DNA from: Pseudomonas sp. VD-NE ins
GTDB lineage: Bacteria > Pseudomonadota > Gammaproteobacteria > Pseudomonadales > Pseudomonadaceae
Direction: 5' to 3'
Assembly: GCF_031882575.1 (NCBI RefSeq)
Contig: NZ_CP134772.1
Location: 4,768,501 to 4,832,500, forward strand
Length of the DNA stretch: 64,000 bases
Under the pieces are notes generated by a model. It made no database searches, was not told the origin of the DNA, and saw only the letters and a program-made list of their open reading frames with translations. Of the stretch, positions 37,499 through 45,858 are shown in pieces; the stretch's first letter is position 1, and each line of letters starts with the position of its first letter. A program made the position numbers and the translations under genes.

Positions 37499-37969
37499 TT
37501 ACTGTTTGAATTCGAAATCCAGCGCCGCACCTTCGATTTCCCGGCGGTCTTCATTGCGCAGTTGCAACTGCATTTCGTTATTGAGCAAGCGGCCGTTGAG
37601 CTGGAATCCGTTGTTTTTCTCGCCAAACATCTGCGGCAGGATCGGCTCGCGCTTGGGCAACTCAACCGTGCCTTTGGGCTTCAGCTCCTGGACCATGTCC
37701 TTGGGCAGACTCAAATCGAGTCTGGCCGGCGGCAATTTGGTTTTCACCACTTCGCTGGCGGGTTTCGATTTGGAGGCGATTGGCTTGCGCTTCTTGATGA
37801 TTTTTTGCTGGGGTTTCTTCGCGGAAGCGGCCTTTGGCGCAGGCGTGGTTTTTTTAACGGGACTCGTTGCGGCCGGTTTGTCCTGAACCGCAGCGGCCAC
37901 GGCTCCAGGCGCATGACCGATCATCAGCAAACCCAACAAAACCCAAGCGGCAGGAAAAATCGCTTTCAT
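37499..37969 (-). CDS. Conserved secreted hypothetical protein, Lys/Ala/Pro-rich linker
   Basis: 156 residues. A signal peptide (MKAIFPAAWVLLGLLMIGHAPGAVA) precedes a basic low-complexity stretch (TTPAPKAASAKKPQQKIIKK) and a C-terminal region ending in ALDFEFKQ. Not recognised beyond Pseudomonas conserved hypothetical. Start 37969 gives the signal peptide; the frame extends 20 codons further without support. Confidence 0.65.
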   Translation of the reverse strand: MKAIFPAAWVLLGLLMIGHAPGAVAAAVQDKPAATSPVKKTTPAPKAASAKKPQQKIIKKRKPIASKSKPASEVVKTKLPPARLDLSLPKDMVQELKPKGTVELPKREPILPQMFGEKNNGFQLNGRLLNNEMQLQLRNEDRREIEGAALDFEFKQ

Positions 37970-38047
37970 GGACCCAACGACACTAACGGCAGAGGGCCAT
38001 ATGCTCGCTTGTTGGACGCCACAAGACAAGCATCAGCCACCGCCCGT

Positions 38048-39487
38048 TCAGAATCCGCCAGCGGTTTCCTGACACAGTTGAGTCGCCAACAGCCCCAGCG
38101 TCATCAACGCCCGCTCCGCCTCGCGGTTCCACGGAATCCCGCAGTTCAGGCGGATACAGTGGTTGAACTGCTCGGTATTACTGAAAATCAGACCCGGCGC
38201 AATACTGATGCCCTGCTGCAAGGCGCGGACATGCAATTCCTGGGTATTCACCCTCCCCGGCAAGCTCACCCAGAGGATGAAACCACCCGTGGGCCGGGTC
38301 ATCTGCGTACCTTCGGGGAAGTACTGCTGCACCGCCAACTGGAACGCGCTGAGGTTTTTCCGGTATTCCTGGCGGATGTACCGTAAATGCCGGTCATAGC
38401 CGCCGTTTTCCAGATAAGCGGCAATCGCCATCTGCGTCACGCTGCACGCCGAATGGGTGCTGAAGGTCTGCAGGCGCTGGATTTCCTGCTGGTACTTGCC
38501 AGCGATCATCCAACCGATGCGCACACCGGGTGACAAGGTTTTGGAGAAGCTCGAACAGTAGATCACCCGATCCAGTCGGTCATAAGCCTTGAGCGCTTTG
38601 GTTTTGCCTTGCTCGAACATCAGTTCGCCATAGATGTCGTCTTCGACGATCTGGATATCGAAATCCGAGGCCAGCCGCAGCAACTGTTTCTGCCGTTCTT
38701 CGGGCATGGTGCCACCCAGGGGATTGCTCAGGCGCGTAGTCAGCACCAGCGCTTTGATCGACCACTGGTTGGCCGCCAGTTGCAGGGCTTCGAGGCTCAT
38801 GCCGGTGGCGGGATCGCTGGGGATTTCGATGACCTTCAAGCCGAGAAGATCGGCCAGTTGCAGCAGACCGTAATAAGTCGGCGACTCAGCGGCAATCAGA
38901 TCACCCGGCCGGGTCAGCACACGCAACGACATCTGCAAGGCATCGACACAACCGTGGGTGATCACCACTTCCGACGGGTCGACCACCACACCGGCATCGC
39001 GCATACGGATCGCCACTTGCCGGCGCAGCGGTTCGAAACCGGGGCTGAACATGTAGCTGAAGGCACGCGGGCTATGGAAGCGGGTGACCTTGGCCAGTTG
39101 CTGATGCAGTGCGCGCACCGGCAAGTAATCGACACTTGGCACAGCCGCGCCCAGCGGAAACACGCCTTCGCGGCGTGATTCGACCAGAACCTGTTGAATG
39201 ATGCTGCTGCGGGTGACCAGCCCCGGCCGTTCGACCCGGGCAATGTCTGGCGTCGGCGCCGTCAGTGCCGGCGTCTGGTGCACGTAATAACCGGACTGCG
39301 GTCGGGCGCGAATCAAGCCCTGATCTTCAAGATTGGCGTAAGCCTGCAACACCGTCGCATGGCTGACATTGAGCTGCGAACTCATCTTGCGCACCGAAGG
39401 CACGCGCTCCCCCGGTTGATAGACCCCACGGCGGATGTCTTCGGCCAGTTGCTGAGCAATACGTTGGTAGAGCAAGAGATTGGTCAT
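38048..39487 (-). CDS. MocR-type regulator (GntR HTH + aminotransferase domain)
   Basis: 479 residues. The N-terminal winged helix (about 1-75, PGERVPSVRKMSSQLNVSHATVLQAY) is fused to a fold-type I aminotransferase domain with the PLP lysine in SSFSKTLSPGVR. MocR proteins sense amino compounds or PLP and usually control a neighbouring gene and themselves. Two direct repeats sit 47-78 bp upstream. The closest gene upstream is the OmpA operon terminator, so the target beyond itself is not obvious. Confidence 0.88.
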   Translation of the reverse strand: MTNLLLYQRIAQQLAEDIRRGVYQPGERVPSVRKMSSQLNVSHATVLQAYANLEDQGLIRARPQSGYYVHQTPALTAPTPDIARVERPGLVTRSSIIQQVLVESRREGVFPLGAAVPSVDYLPVRALHQQLAKVTRFHSPRAFSYMFSPGFEPLRRQVAIRMRDAGVVVDPSEVVITHGCVDALQMSLRVLTRPGDLIAAESPTYYGLLQLADLLGLKVIEIPSDPATGMSLEALQLAANQWSIKALVLTTRLSNPLGGTMPEERQKQLLRLASDFDIQIVEDDIYGELMFEQGKTKALKAYDRLDRVIYCSSFSKTLSPGVRIGWMIAGKYQQEIQRLQTFSTHSACSVTQMAIAAYLENGGYDRHLRYIRQEYRKNLSAFQLAVQQYFPEGTQMTRPTGGFILWVSLPGRVNTQELHVRALQQGISIAPGLIFSNTEQFNHCIRLNCGIPWNREAERALMTLGLLATQLCQETAGGF

Positions 39488-39533
39488 GACGCAGCACTCG
39501 ATTTCACGGGCATTTTATTCTTGTGTGAAACAA

Positions 39534-39565
39534 TACCGGAACAGTTTAGAAGTGTACTGGGACAG
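39534..39565. promoter_or_regulatory. Direct-repeat candidate operator of the MocR gene
   Basis: TACCGGAACAG (39534-39544) and TACTGGGACAG (39555-39565) are 11-bp direct repeats differing at two positions, spaced 21 bp start to start (two helical turns) directly upstream of the MocR gene. Tandem direct repeats are the known operator style of several MocR proteins. Inferred to be an autoregulatory site. Confidence 0.55.
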
Positions 39566-39638
39566 TTGCCACATTACTCGACCATACAGTGCGGTGTCTG
39601 CCCCTGACTGTACTGATTTGCGAGCCATTCGACAGACG

Positions 39639-39674
39639 TAAAAAAGCCCGGTGCTGCATGACAGCCCGGGCTTT
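39639..39674 (-). terminator. Intrinsic terminator of the SBP-DUF4398-OmpA operon
   Basis: On the minus strand AAAGCCCGG and CCGGGCTTT form a 9-bp stem with a 14-base loop followed by a T-run. Confidence 0.8.
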
Positions 39675-39689
39675 CCAGAGACGCAACCC

Positions 39690-40502
39690 TTAACGGGCGG
39701 CGCCGAGCTGGCCTTTTTCGTCGGAGAAGACAATTTCCACGCGACGGTTCTGTGCCCGCCCGCGCTCGGAAGCGTTAGCGTCCACCGGGTATTCGTCGCC
39801 GTAGCCTTCGACCTGAATGCGTTTGTCGTCGATGCCCAGGTCCATCAGCACGTCCGCGACCGATTGTGCGCGGTCACGGGACAGCTTGAGGTTTTCCTGT
39901 TTGCCGCCGGTGCTGTCGGTGTAGCCCTCAATGCGCACCACGCGTTTCGGGTTCAGTTGCAGGAACTGCACGATCTTCAGCACCACGCGGTTGGCCGAGT
40001 TTTTCAGCTCCGCTTCACCGGTGTCGAACAGCACATCGCCCAGGGTCATCACCAGACCTCGGTCGGTCTGCGTGGTCGCCAGTGCAACGATCTGTTCTTC
40101 CAGCCATTTACCCTGCTGCTGCACGCTGAGCAACTTGGATTCACGCAGGGCCAGTTGCAAGCGCTGGCGGTCCAGTTCGAGCTTGGCCGCGCGCTCTTCG
40201 TTGAGCACTTGATTGGTGTGCTCGCGGGCGATCTCGCTGTAGCGCTGGCTCAGGTAGGCGTAATGCACCACGTCGGAACCGCTGCCCCAATAGGTCGACA
40301 GGCGATCGGCACGGGCCAGCGACTCACCAGCGCGGATCACGTCTTTCGGCGCGATGCGCAGCACGTTGGAGTCTTCCTTGACCTTCTGGAAGTCGGCGCT
40401 GGCTTCTTGCAGCGCGGATTCGCTGTGTTGACCGGCGCAGCCGTACAGGCTGACACACCCGGCGAGGATCAGGCCGCCGACAACTTTCGACTTGAGGCTC
40501 AT
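39690..40502 (-). CDS. OmpA family lipoprotein
   Basis: 270 residues. Lipoprotein signal with lipobox LAGC (Cys16); another Cys at 22. A helical DUF4398-like segment (about 25-140) is followed by an OmpA peptidoglycan-binding domain (about 150-260): VLFDTGEAELK, IEGYTDSTGG, LSRDRAQSVADVL and GRAQNRRVEI. Should tether the outer membrane to peptidoglycan. It overlaps the preceding gene by 4 bp (ATGA), so translation is coupled. Confidence 0.88.
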   Translation of the reverse strand: MSLKSKVVGGLILAGCVSLYGCAGQHSESALQEASADFQKVKEDSNVLRIAPKDVIRAGESLARADRLSTYWGSGSDVVHYAYLSQRYSEIAREHTNQVLNEERAAKLELDRQRLQLALRESKLLSVQQQGKWLEEQIVALATTQTDRGLVMTLGDVLFDTGEAELKNSANRVVLKIVQFLQLNPKRVVRIEGYTDSTGGKQENLKLSRDRAQSVADVLMDLGIDDKRIQVEGYGDEYPVDANASERGRAQNRRVEIVFSDEKGQLGAAR

Positions 40503-40855
40503 TGGGCATCTCCCAGTTGCTTGCGCAGACGGACGATGCGGGTGTTAAGCACATTCACCTGTTCTTCACTTTTTTGCGTCAGCACTTTGGCTTCGGCCAG
40601 ACGCGCATCCAGTTCGGCCTGTTCGGCGCGCATCCGCGCATTGCGGTAGGACTCGTCCGCCATGTTGCCTTTGGCGCGGTTGTACTTGGTTTCGGCCAGT
40701 TTCATTTCCGGCACTTCGTCGGCGGTGGCGCCAACAGCTTTGGCCTGGGTGATGGCTTGCTCGGTCAGGCGCATTTGTTCATTGGGTGCCGGATCGGTTG
40801 CGCAACCGGCCAGAGCCAGAACGGCCACAGCCGCGAAAAGAGGTCGAATACTCAC
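40499..40855 (-). CDS. DUF4398 lipoprotein
   Basis: 118 residues. Lipobox LAGC with Cys18, then a single long helical DUF4398 region (EMKLAETKYNRAKGNM, RAEQAELDARLAEAKVL), likely coiled-coil. It looks like a partner of the OmpA lipoprotein encoded next, with which it overlaps by 4 bp. Function unknown. Confidence 0.85.
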   Translation of the reverse strand: MSIRPLFAAVAVLALAGCATDPAPNEQMRLTEQAITQAKAVGATADEVPEMKLAETKYNRAKGNMADESYRNARMRAEQAELDARLAEAKVLTQKSEEQVNVLNTRIVRLRKQLGDAQ

Positions 40856-40864
40856 TAAGAATCC

Positions 40865-41698
40865 CTACTGTTTTGGGGCACTGACAGGTTGTTGCGGCTG
40901 TTGCTGCTGCGCCTTCCAGCGCTCGATATTGCGTTGCAGCGCGGCTTCCGTCAGTCCGGACGCGGGCAATTCTGTCATCTTTTTGGCTAGCTGTCCGCGC
41001 AACCACGGATCGTTGCAGGCCGAGTTATGCGAAACCGCGAGGAACAGGCCCGGGCGGTCGATGGGTTGCTCGAACGCCAGCAGGTCATTGGCCATGCCCA
41101 ATGCCTGCGCGGCGGCCATGCCTGAGTAACGACCGGCGAGTACATATTCCACTTCGCCGAGGAGCAATTTCTGCAGGGCCTGGGTGAGGTTGGCTGTCTT
41201 GGTCAGGGTCAGATTCTGCTCGGCGAAAGTGCCAAATGCCTGGGTGATTCGAGACTTTTCCGACAGCGCACCCGTGTGGCCGTGCAGGTCTTTGGCTTCG
41301 CCGTAGACCAGCGTCGAGCCTTTGCGTGTCCACACCAGATAGTCGTTTTCCAGCAATGGCGGATAGATGTAGTCGAGGTTTTCCAGCTCAGTAAATGTCA
41401 ACGGCGCGTCGGCGAGCATGTCCATGCGCCCGCTGCGTACTTCGTCGAGGGCTTGCGAGCGTTTGCCGGCGTAGAGCAACTCGACTTTGATGCCGAGATC
41501 CTTGGCCACTTGCTGCAACAGGTCGGCGCTGGCGCCGATCAACTGTTTGGGATTCTGCGGGTCCTGCCACAGATACGGCGGTGCATCCGGGCTACCGGTG
41601 ACGACGAGGCGCTCGCATTTGCCAGCGGCCATGGCCAAACCTGGCAGCAGGGCCAATCCCAGCAATACCGAGTAACGCAATCCGCAGCGCAGATCCAT
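40865..41698 (-). CDS. Periplasmic substrate-binding-type protein (SBP family 3)
   Basis: 277 residues. Signal peptide (MDLRCGLRYSVLLGLALLPGLAMA) and a type II periplasmic binding fold: SPDAPPYLWQDP, GASADLLQQVAKDLG, VRSGRMDMLADAPLT. The C-terminus is Gln/Pro-rich. No permease or ATPase genes adjoin; it is the first gene of an operon with the DUF4398 and OmpA lipoproteins (9-bp gap), so it may act as a solute sensor or envelope component rather than in transport. Confidence 0.8.
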   Translation of the reverse strand: MDLRCGLRYSVLLGLALLPGLAMAAGKCERLVVTGSPDAPPYLWQDPQNPKQLIGASADLLQQVAKDLGIKVELLYAGKRSQALDEVRSGRMDMLADAPLTFTELENLDYIYPPLLENDYLVWTRKGSTLVYGEAKDLHGHTGALSEKSRITQAFGTFAEQNLTLTKTANLTQALQKLLLGEVEYVLAGRYSGMAAAQALGMANDLLAFEQPIDRPGLFLAVSHNSACNDPWLRGQLAKKMTELPASGLTEAALQRNIERWKAQQQQPQQPVSAPKQ

Positions 41699-41727
41699 GG
41701 CAAAACGCTCCCACTCAAATCCGAGAC

Positions 41728-41756
41728 AAAAAAAAGCCCGACCAAAAGGTCGGGCT
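41728..41756 (-). terminator. Intrinsic terminator of etfBA
   Basis: On the minus strand AGCCCGACC and GGTCGGGCT make a 9-bp stem with loop TTTT, followed by an eight-T run. It lies about 20 bp after the etfA stop. Confidence 0.92.
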
Positions 41757-41778
41757 CTTTATAAGTGAAGCCGCTGGA

Positions 41779-42708
41779 TTAGACCAGCTTCTCCAACTCA
41801 GGGACGGCTTCGAACAGATCCGCCACGAGACCGTAATCGGCCACCTGGAAGATCGGCGCTTCTTCGTCCTTGTTGATCGCAACGATCACTTTGGAGTCTT
41901 TCATACCGGCCAAATGCTGGATCGCGCCGGAGATACCGACGGCGATGTACAGCTGTGGCGCAACGATCTTGCCGGTCTGACCGACCTGCATGTCGTTCGG
42001 TACGAAACCTGCGTCGACCGCAGCACGCGAAGCACCGACAGCAGCGCCCAGCTTGTCGGCCAGAGCGTACAGGTGTTTGAAGTTGTCGCCGTTCTGCATG
42101 CCGCGGCCGCCGGAAACGACGATCTTGGCAGCGGTCAGCTCTGGACGATCGGACTTGGCCAGTTCTTCGCCAACGAAGCTCGAAGTGCCCGCGTCGTGTG
42201 CAGCGCCGACTGCTTCGACAGCAGCCGAACCACCTTCAGCAGCCACCGGGTCGAAACCGGTGGCACGCACGGTGATCACTTTGATTGCAGCGGTGGACTG
42301 TACGGTAGCGATGGCGTTACCGGCGTAGATCGGACGCTTGAACGTGTCAGCGCTTTCGACCGAGATAATTTCGGAGATCTGGTCAACGTCCAGCTGAGCG
42401 GCAACGCGCGGCAGGATATTTTTGCCGTTGGAGGTAGCGGCAGCCAGGATGTGGCTGTAGCCAGCGCCCAGCTCTGCAACCAATGGCGCAACGTTTTCCG
42501 GCAGCTGATGCGCGTAAGCGGCATTGTCAGCGTTGAGGACTTTGCTCACGCCTGCGATTTTCGCAGCGGCTTCAGCCACGGCGCCAGCGCCTTGACCTGC
42601 AACCAGAACGTGGATGTCGCCGCCGATTTTGGCAGCAGCAGCCACGGTGTTCAGTGTGGCCGGGGCCAGCACTTTGTTGTCGTGTTCAGCGATTACCAAG
42701 ATAGTCAT
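41779..42708 (-). CDS. etfA: Electron transfer flavoprotein alpha subunit
   Basis: 309 residues. The C-terminal FAD-binding region is complete: [55 protein letters not shown]. With EtfB it carries electrons from acyl-CoA and other dehydrogenases to ETF-ubiquinone oxidoreductase, encoded divergently in this window. It follows etfB by 2 bp. Confidence 0.97.
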   Translation of the reverse strand: MTILVIAEHDNKVLAPATLNTVAAAAKIGGDIHVLVAGQGAGAVAEAAAKIAGVSKVLNADNAAYAHQLPENVAPLVAELGAGYSHILAAATSNGKNILPRVAAQLDVDQISEIISVESADTFKRPIYAGNAIATVQSTAAIKVITVRATGFDPVAAEGGSAAVEAVGAAHDAGTSSFVGEELAKSDRPELTAAKIVVSGGRGMQNGDNFKHLYALADKLGAAVGASRAAVDAGFVPNDMQVGQTGKIVAPQLYIAVGISGAIQHLAGMKDSKVIVAINKDEEAPIFQVADYGLVADLFEAVPELEKLV

Positions 42709-42710
42709 TT

Positions 42711-43460
42711 TTAGATTACCTTCGCTTCGTTTTTCAGTTTCTCGACCAGTTCAGCCACCGACTTGACCTTGATGCCTGCGCTGCGTGCAGCCGGCGCTTC
42801 AACTTTCAGGGTCTTGTTGGTGGAGGCGGTGGAAACGCCCAAAGCGTCCGGAGTCAGCACTTCGAGAGGCTTCTTCTTGGCTTTCATGATGTTTGGCAGG
42901 GACGCATAACGCGGCTCGTTCAAGCGCAGGTCAGTGGTGACGATTGCCGGCAGTTTCAGCGAAACAGTCTGCGCGCCGCCGTCGATTTCGCGAGTTACGG
43001 CAACGCTGTCGCCCGAGACTTCGACTTTCGAGGCGAACGTGCCCTGACCGTAGCCGCTCAGTGCAGCGAGCATCTGGCCGGTCTGGTTGTTGTCGCTGTC
43101 GATGGCCTGTTTGCCAAGGATCACCAGCTGCGGCTGTTCCTTGTCGACCACAGCTTTGAGCAGCTTGGCCACGGCGAGCGAGGTCAGATCTTCAGCGGAT
43201 TCGACGAGGATGGCACGGTCGGCACCCAGAGCCAGTGCGGTACGCAGCTGCTCCTGAGCGGTGGTCGGGCCGATGGAGACGACGACGATTTCAGTCGCAA
43301 CACCTTTCTCTTTCAGGCGTACGGCTTCTTCCACTGCGATTTCGCAGAACGGGTTCATCGACATCTTGACGTTGGCGAGATCGACGCCGGAATTGTCCGC
43401 CTTGACGCGAACCTTGACGTTGTAATCCACAACGCGTTTGACAGCTACAAGAACCTTCAT
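42711..43460 (-). CDS. etfB: Electron transfer flavoprotein beta subunit
   Basis: 249 residues beginning [20 protein letters not shown]. It contains the family's AMP-binding and signature regions ([33 protein letters not shown]). First gene of etfBA; AGGAAT precedes the ATG. Confidence 0.97.
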   Translation of the reverse strand: MKVLVAVKRVVDYNVKVRVKADNSGVDLANVKMSMNPFCEIAVEEAVRLKEKGVATEIVVVSIGPTTAQEQLRTALALGADRAILVESAEDLTSLAVAKLLKAVVDKEQPQLVILGKQAIDSDNNQTGQMLAALSGYGQGTFASKVEVSGDSVAVTREIDGGAQTVSLKLPAIVTTDLRLNEPRYASLPNIMKAKKKPLEVLTPDALGVSTASTNKTLKVEAPAARSAGIKVKSVAELVEKLKNEAKVI

Positions 43461-43752
43461 GGATTCCTCGTTACTCTCCGGTGAAAAGAAAGTCGCCTAG
43501 GCGAACCTGGCGGTTGATGCTCATCAGGCTAAAAGGGCACCTCTAAAAACGCCGACTCGGGTGTCTGGTGGCTGCACAGTGCAAAGACCTGCGACCGTTC
43601 GTCAGGGGTGACCGACGAGTCATTGATCTTCACGCTGTGTAAACTGCGCGCCGGACTGCGCTGCGCATCACCTTCTACTGCCTGTGCCCTGTCTTTAGAC
43701 GTGCTCTTGAAACCGCCAGTCTGCCTACGACGAGCGCAAAACCGCCCGTATC

Positions 43753-43778
43753 TTGACCGGAACGCCTATTCCGGTCAA
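43753..43778. promoter_or_regulatory. Perfect inverted repeat TTGACCGGAA-N6-TTCCGGTCAA
   Basis: Ten-base perfect arms around CGCCTA between etfB and ETF-QO. No T-tract follows on either strand, so an operator or an RNA stem is likelier than a terminator. The left arm also contains a TTGACC that could act as a -35 box. Recognising protein unknown. Confidence 0.55.
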
Positions 43779-43838
43779 TACAGCAAAATGACCATTCATA
43801 AGCCGCGCTTCTTTGATTTCTCTGGGCTGGAGCCGATT

Positions 43839-43852
43839 CAAACAAACGTTTG
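43839..43852. promoter_or_regulatory. Candidate PsrA operator, CAAAC-N4-GTTTG
   Basis: CAAACAAACGTTTG fits the reported PsrA motif, (G/C)AAAC-N2-4-GTTT(G/C); a perfect dodecamer palindrome ACAAACGTTTGT lies inside it (43842-43853). PsrA is a TetR repressor responsive to long-chain fatty acids that controls beta-oxidation and etf genes in Pseudomonas. It abuts the -35 box of the ETF-QO promoter, where binding would block RNA polymerase. Confidence 0.7.
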
Positions 43853-43854
43853 TA

Positions 43855-43883
43855 TTGGACGCTAGGAGTGGTGTAGATATAAT
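43855..43883 (+). promoter_or_regulatory. Sigma-70 promoter of ETF-QO
   Basis: -35 TTGGAC (43855-43860), 17-bp spacer, -10 TATAAT (43878-43883, perfect consensus). Transcription would start about 43890, giving a leader near 120 nt before the GTG start. Confidence 0.75.
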
Positions 43884-44010
43884 GCGCCGCCTAGAGAGAA
43901 AGGTCAGTTCTCCAATATTCCCCTTGACGTTAACGTAAAGGAATAGCGGATGCGACATCAAACCTCCAAATTAGAAAAAAAACTGTTGAGCCTTGAGTAG
44001 GAGATAGCCT

Positions 44011-45675
44011 GTGGAACGCGAATACATGGAATTCGACGTGGTCATCGTCGGTGCCGGCCCCGCTGGCCTGTCCGCCGCCTGCCGTCTGAAGCAGAAGGCC
44101 GCCGAAGCCGGTAAGGAAATCAGCGTCTGCGTGGTCGAAAAAGGCTCCGAAGTCGGCGCACACATCCTCTCCGGTGCCGTGTTCGAACCACGCGCTCTGA
44201 ACGAACTGTTCCCGGACTGGAAAGAACTTGGCGCCCCGCTGAACACGCCAGTCACCCGCGACGATATTTTCGTGCTGAAAAACGCCGAAAACGCGCAAAA
44301 AATTCCAGACTTCTTTGTGCCCAAGACCATGCACAACGAAGGCAACTACATCATCTCCCTCGGCAACCTGTGCCGCTGGCTCGCCCAGCAGGCCGAGAAC
44401 CTTGGCGTAGAAATCTACCCGGGGTTCGCTGCTCAGGAAGCGCTGATCGACGAGCAAGGCGTGGTGCGCGGGATCATCACCGGTGATCTGGGCGTCGACC
44501 GCGAAGGCAACCCGAAAGAAGGCCTGTACACCCCGGGCATGGAACTGCGCGGCAAATACACGCTGTTCGCCGAAGGCTGCCGTGGCCACATCGGCAAGCA
44601 ACTGATCAAGCGCTACAACCTCGACAGCGATGCCGACGCCCAGCACTACGGCATCGGCCTGAAAGAAATCTGGGAGATCGACCCGGCCAAACATCAGCCA
44701 GGCTTGGTGGTGCACACCGCTGGTTGGCCGCTGGACATCATGGGCACCGAAAACACCGGTGGCTCGTTCCTCTATCACCTGGAAAACAACCAGGTGGTGG
44801 TTGGTCTGATCGTTGACCTTTCCTACAGCAACACCTACCTGTCACCGTTCGACGAGTTCCAGCGCCTCAAGCATCACCCGGTGCTGGCGCAGTACCTGGA
44901 AGGCGGCAAGCGCATCAGCTACGGCGCGCGTGCGATCTGCAAAGGTGGCCTGAACTCGCTGCCGAAAATGGTCTTCAAGGGCGGCGCGCTGATCGGTTGC
45001 GACCTCGGCACCCTGAACTTCGCCAAGATCAAGGGCAGCCACACTGCGATGAAGTCCGGCATGCTCGCCGCTGAGTCAGTGGCTGATGCGCTGTTCGCAG
45101 AAAAGGACGGCACCGAAGAGCTGACCACTTACGTCGATGCGTTCAAGAAGAGCTGGCTCTACGACGAACTGTTCGCCAGCCGCAACTTCGGCCCGGCGAT
45201 CCACAAGTTCGGCGCCATCGTCGGCGGCGGTTTCAACTGGCTGGACCAGAACATCTTCGCCGGCAAACTGCCATTCACCCTGCACGACACCAAGCCGGAC
45301 TACGCCTGCCTCAAGCTCGCGGCCGACTGCAAGAAGATCGACTATCCGAAGCCGGACGGCAAACTCAGCTTCGACAAGCTCAGCTCGGTGTTCATCTCCG
45401 GTACCAACCACGAAGAAGAACAGCCTTGCCACCTGAAGCTGACCGACCCGAGCATCCCGATCAGCAAGAACCTGCCGCTGTACGACGAACCGGCGCAGCG
45501 CTACTGCCCGGCCGGCGTCTACGAAGTGATCACCAAGGAAGACGGCGAGAAACGCTTCCAGATCAACGCCCAGAACTGCGTGCACTGCAAGACCTGTGAC
45601 ATCAAGGACCCTTCGCAGAACATCACCTGGGTCACGCCGGAAGGCGCTGGCGGCCCGACTTATCCGAACATGTAA
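44011..45675 (+). CDS. Electron transfer flavoprotein-ubiquinone oxidoreductase
   Basis: 554 residues. FAD motif VVIVGAGPAGLSAA, conserved YGARAICKGGLNSLPK region, and a C-terminal [4Fe-4S] ligand set: CPAGVYE and NCVHCKTCDIKDPSQNI. It passes electrons from reduced ETF to ubiquinone at the inner membrane. GTG at 44011 chosen because TAGGAG lies upstream at proper distance; an ATG five codons later is the alternative. Confidence 0.95.
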   Translation: MEREYMEFDVVIVGAGPAGLSAACRLKQKAAEAGKEISVCVVEKGSEVGAHILSGAVFEPRALNELFPDWKELGAPLNTPVTRDDIFVLKNAENAQKIPDFFVPKTMHNEGNYIISLGNLCRWLAQQAENLGVEIYPGFAAQEALIDEQGVVRGIITGDLGVDREGNPKEGLYTPGMELRGKYTLFAEGCRGHIGKQLIKRYNLDSDADAQHYGIGLKEIWEIDPAKHQPGLVVHTAGWPLDIMGTENTGGSFLYHLENNQVVVGLIVDLSYSNTYLSPFDEFQRLKHHPVLAQYLEGGKRISYGARAICKGGLNSLPKMVFKGGALIGCDLGTLNFAKIKGSHTAMKSGMLAAESVADALFAEKDGTEELTTYVDAFKKSWLYDELFASRNFGPAIHKFGAIVGGGFNWLDQNIFAGKLPFTLHDTKPDYACLKLAADCKKIDYPKPDGKLSFDKLSSVFISGTNHEEEQPCHLKLTDPSIPISKNLPLYDEPAQRYCPAGVYEVITKEDGEKRFQINAQNCVHCKTCDIKDPSQNITWVTPEGAGGPTYPNM

Positions 45676-45693
45676 GTCGAACCGCTGAACAAC

Positions 45694-45719
45694 AAGGCTC
45701 CCGAAATGGGGGCCTTTTT
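45694..45719 (+). terminator. Intrinsic terminator of ETF-QO
   Basis: AAGGCTCCC and GGGGGCCTT form a 9-bp stem (one G-T pair) with a 5-base loop followed by a T-run. Confidence 0.88.
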
Positions 45720-45751
45720 GTTGCCCAAAATACTTCTAACACCACAAAAAC

Positions 45752-45844
45752 CTGTGGGAGCTGGCTTGCCAGCGATGGGGCCGTGTCAAACGACATCATG
45801 GCAAATTGAACCACCGCTATCGCTGGCAAGCCAGCTCCCACAGG
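45752..45844. repeat. REP pair (GCTGGCAAGCCAGCTCCCACA type)
   Basis: CTGTGGGAGCTGGCTTGCCAGCGAT arm at 45752 and its inverse ending at 45844, with a 43-bp spacer. It separates the convergent ETF-QO and AraC-type genes. Confidence 0.85.
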
Positions 45845-45858
45845 GATTGTGAAAATCC

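Larger units (their letters stand above)
43461..44010. other. Regulatory region between etfB and ETF-QO
   Basis: A 550-bp gap, the longest without a gene in the window. It holds a 10-bp-arm inverted repeat (43753-43778), a PsrA-like operator (43839-43852) and a strong sigma-70 promoter toward ETF-QO (43855-43883), listed separately. The etfBA promoter should also be here but was not resolved. No convincing ORF. Confidence 0.6.
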
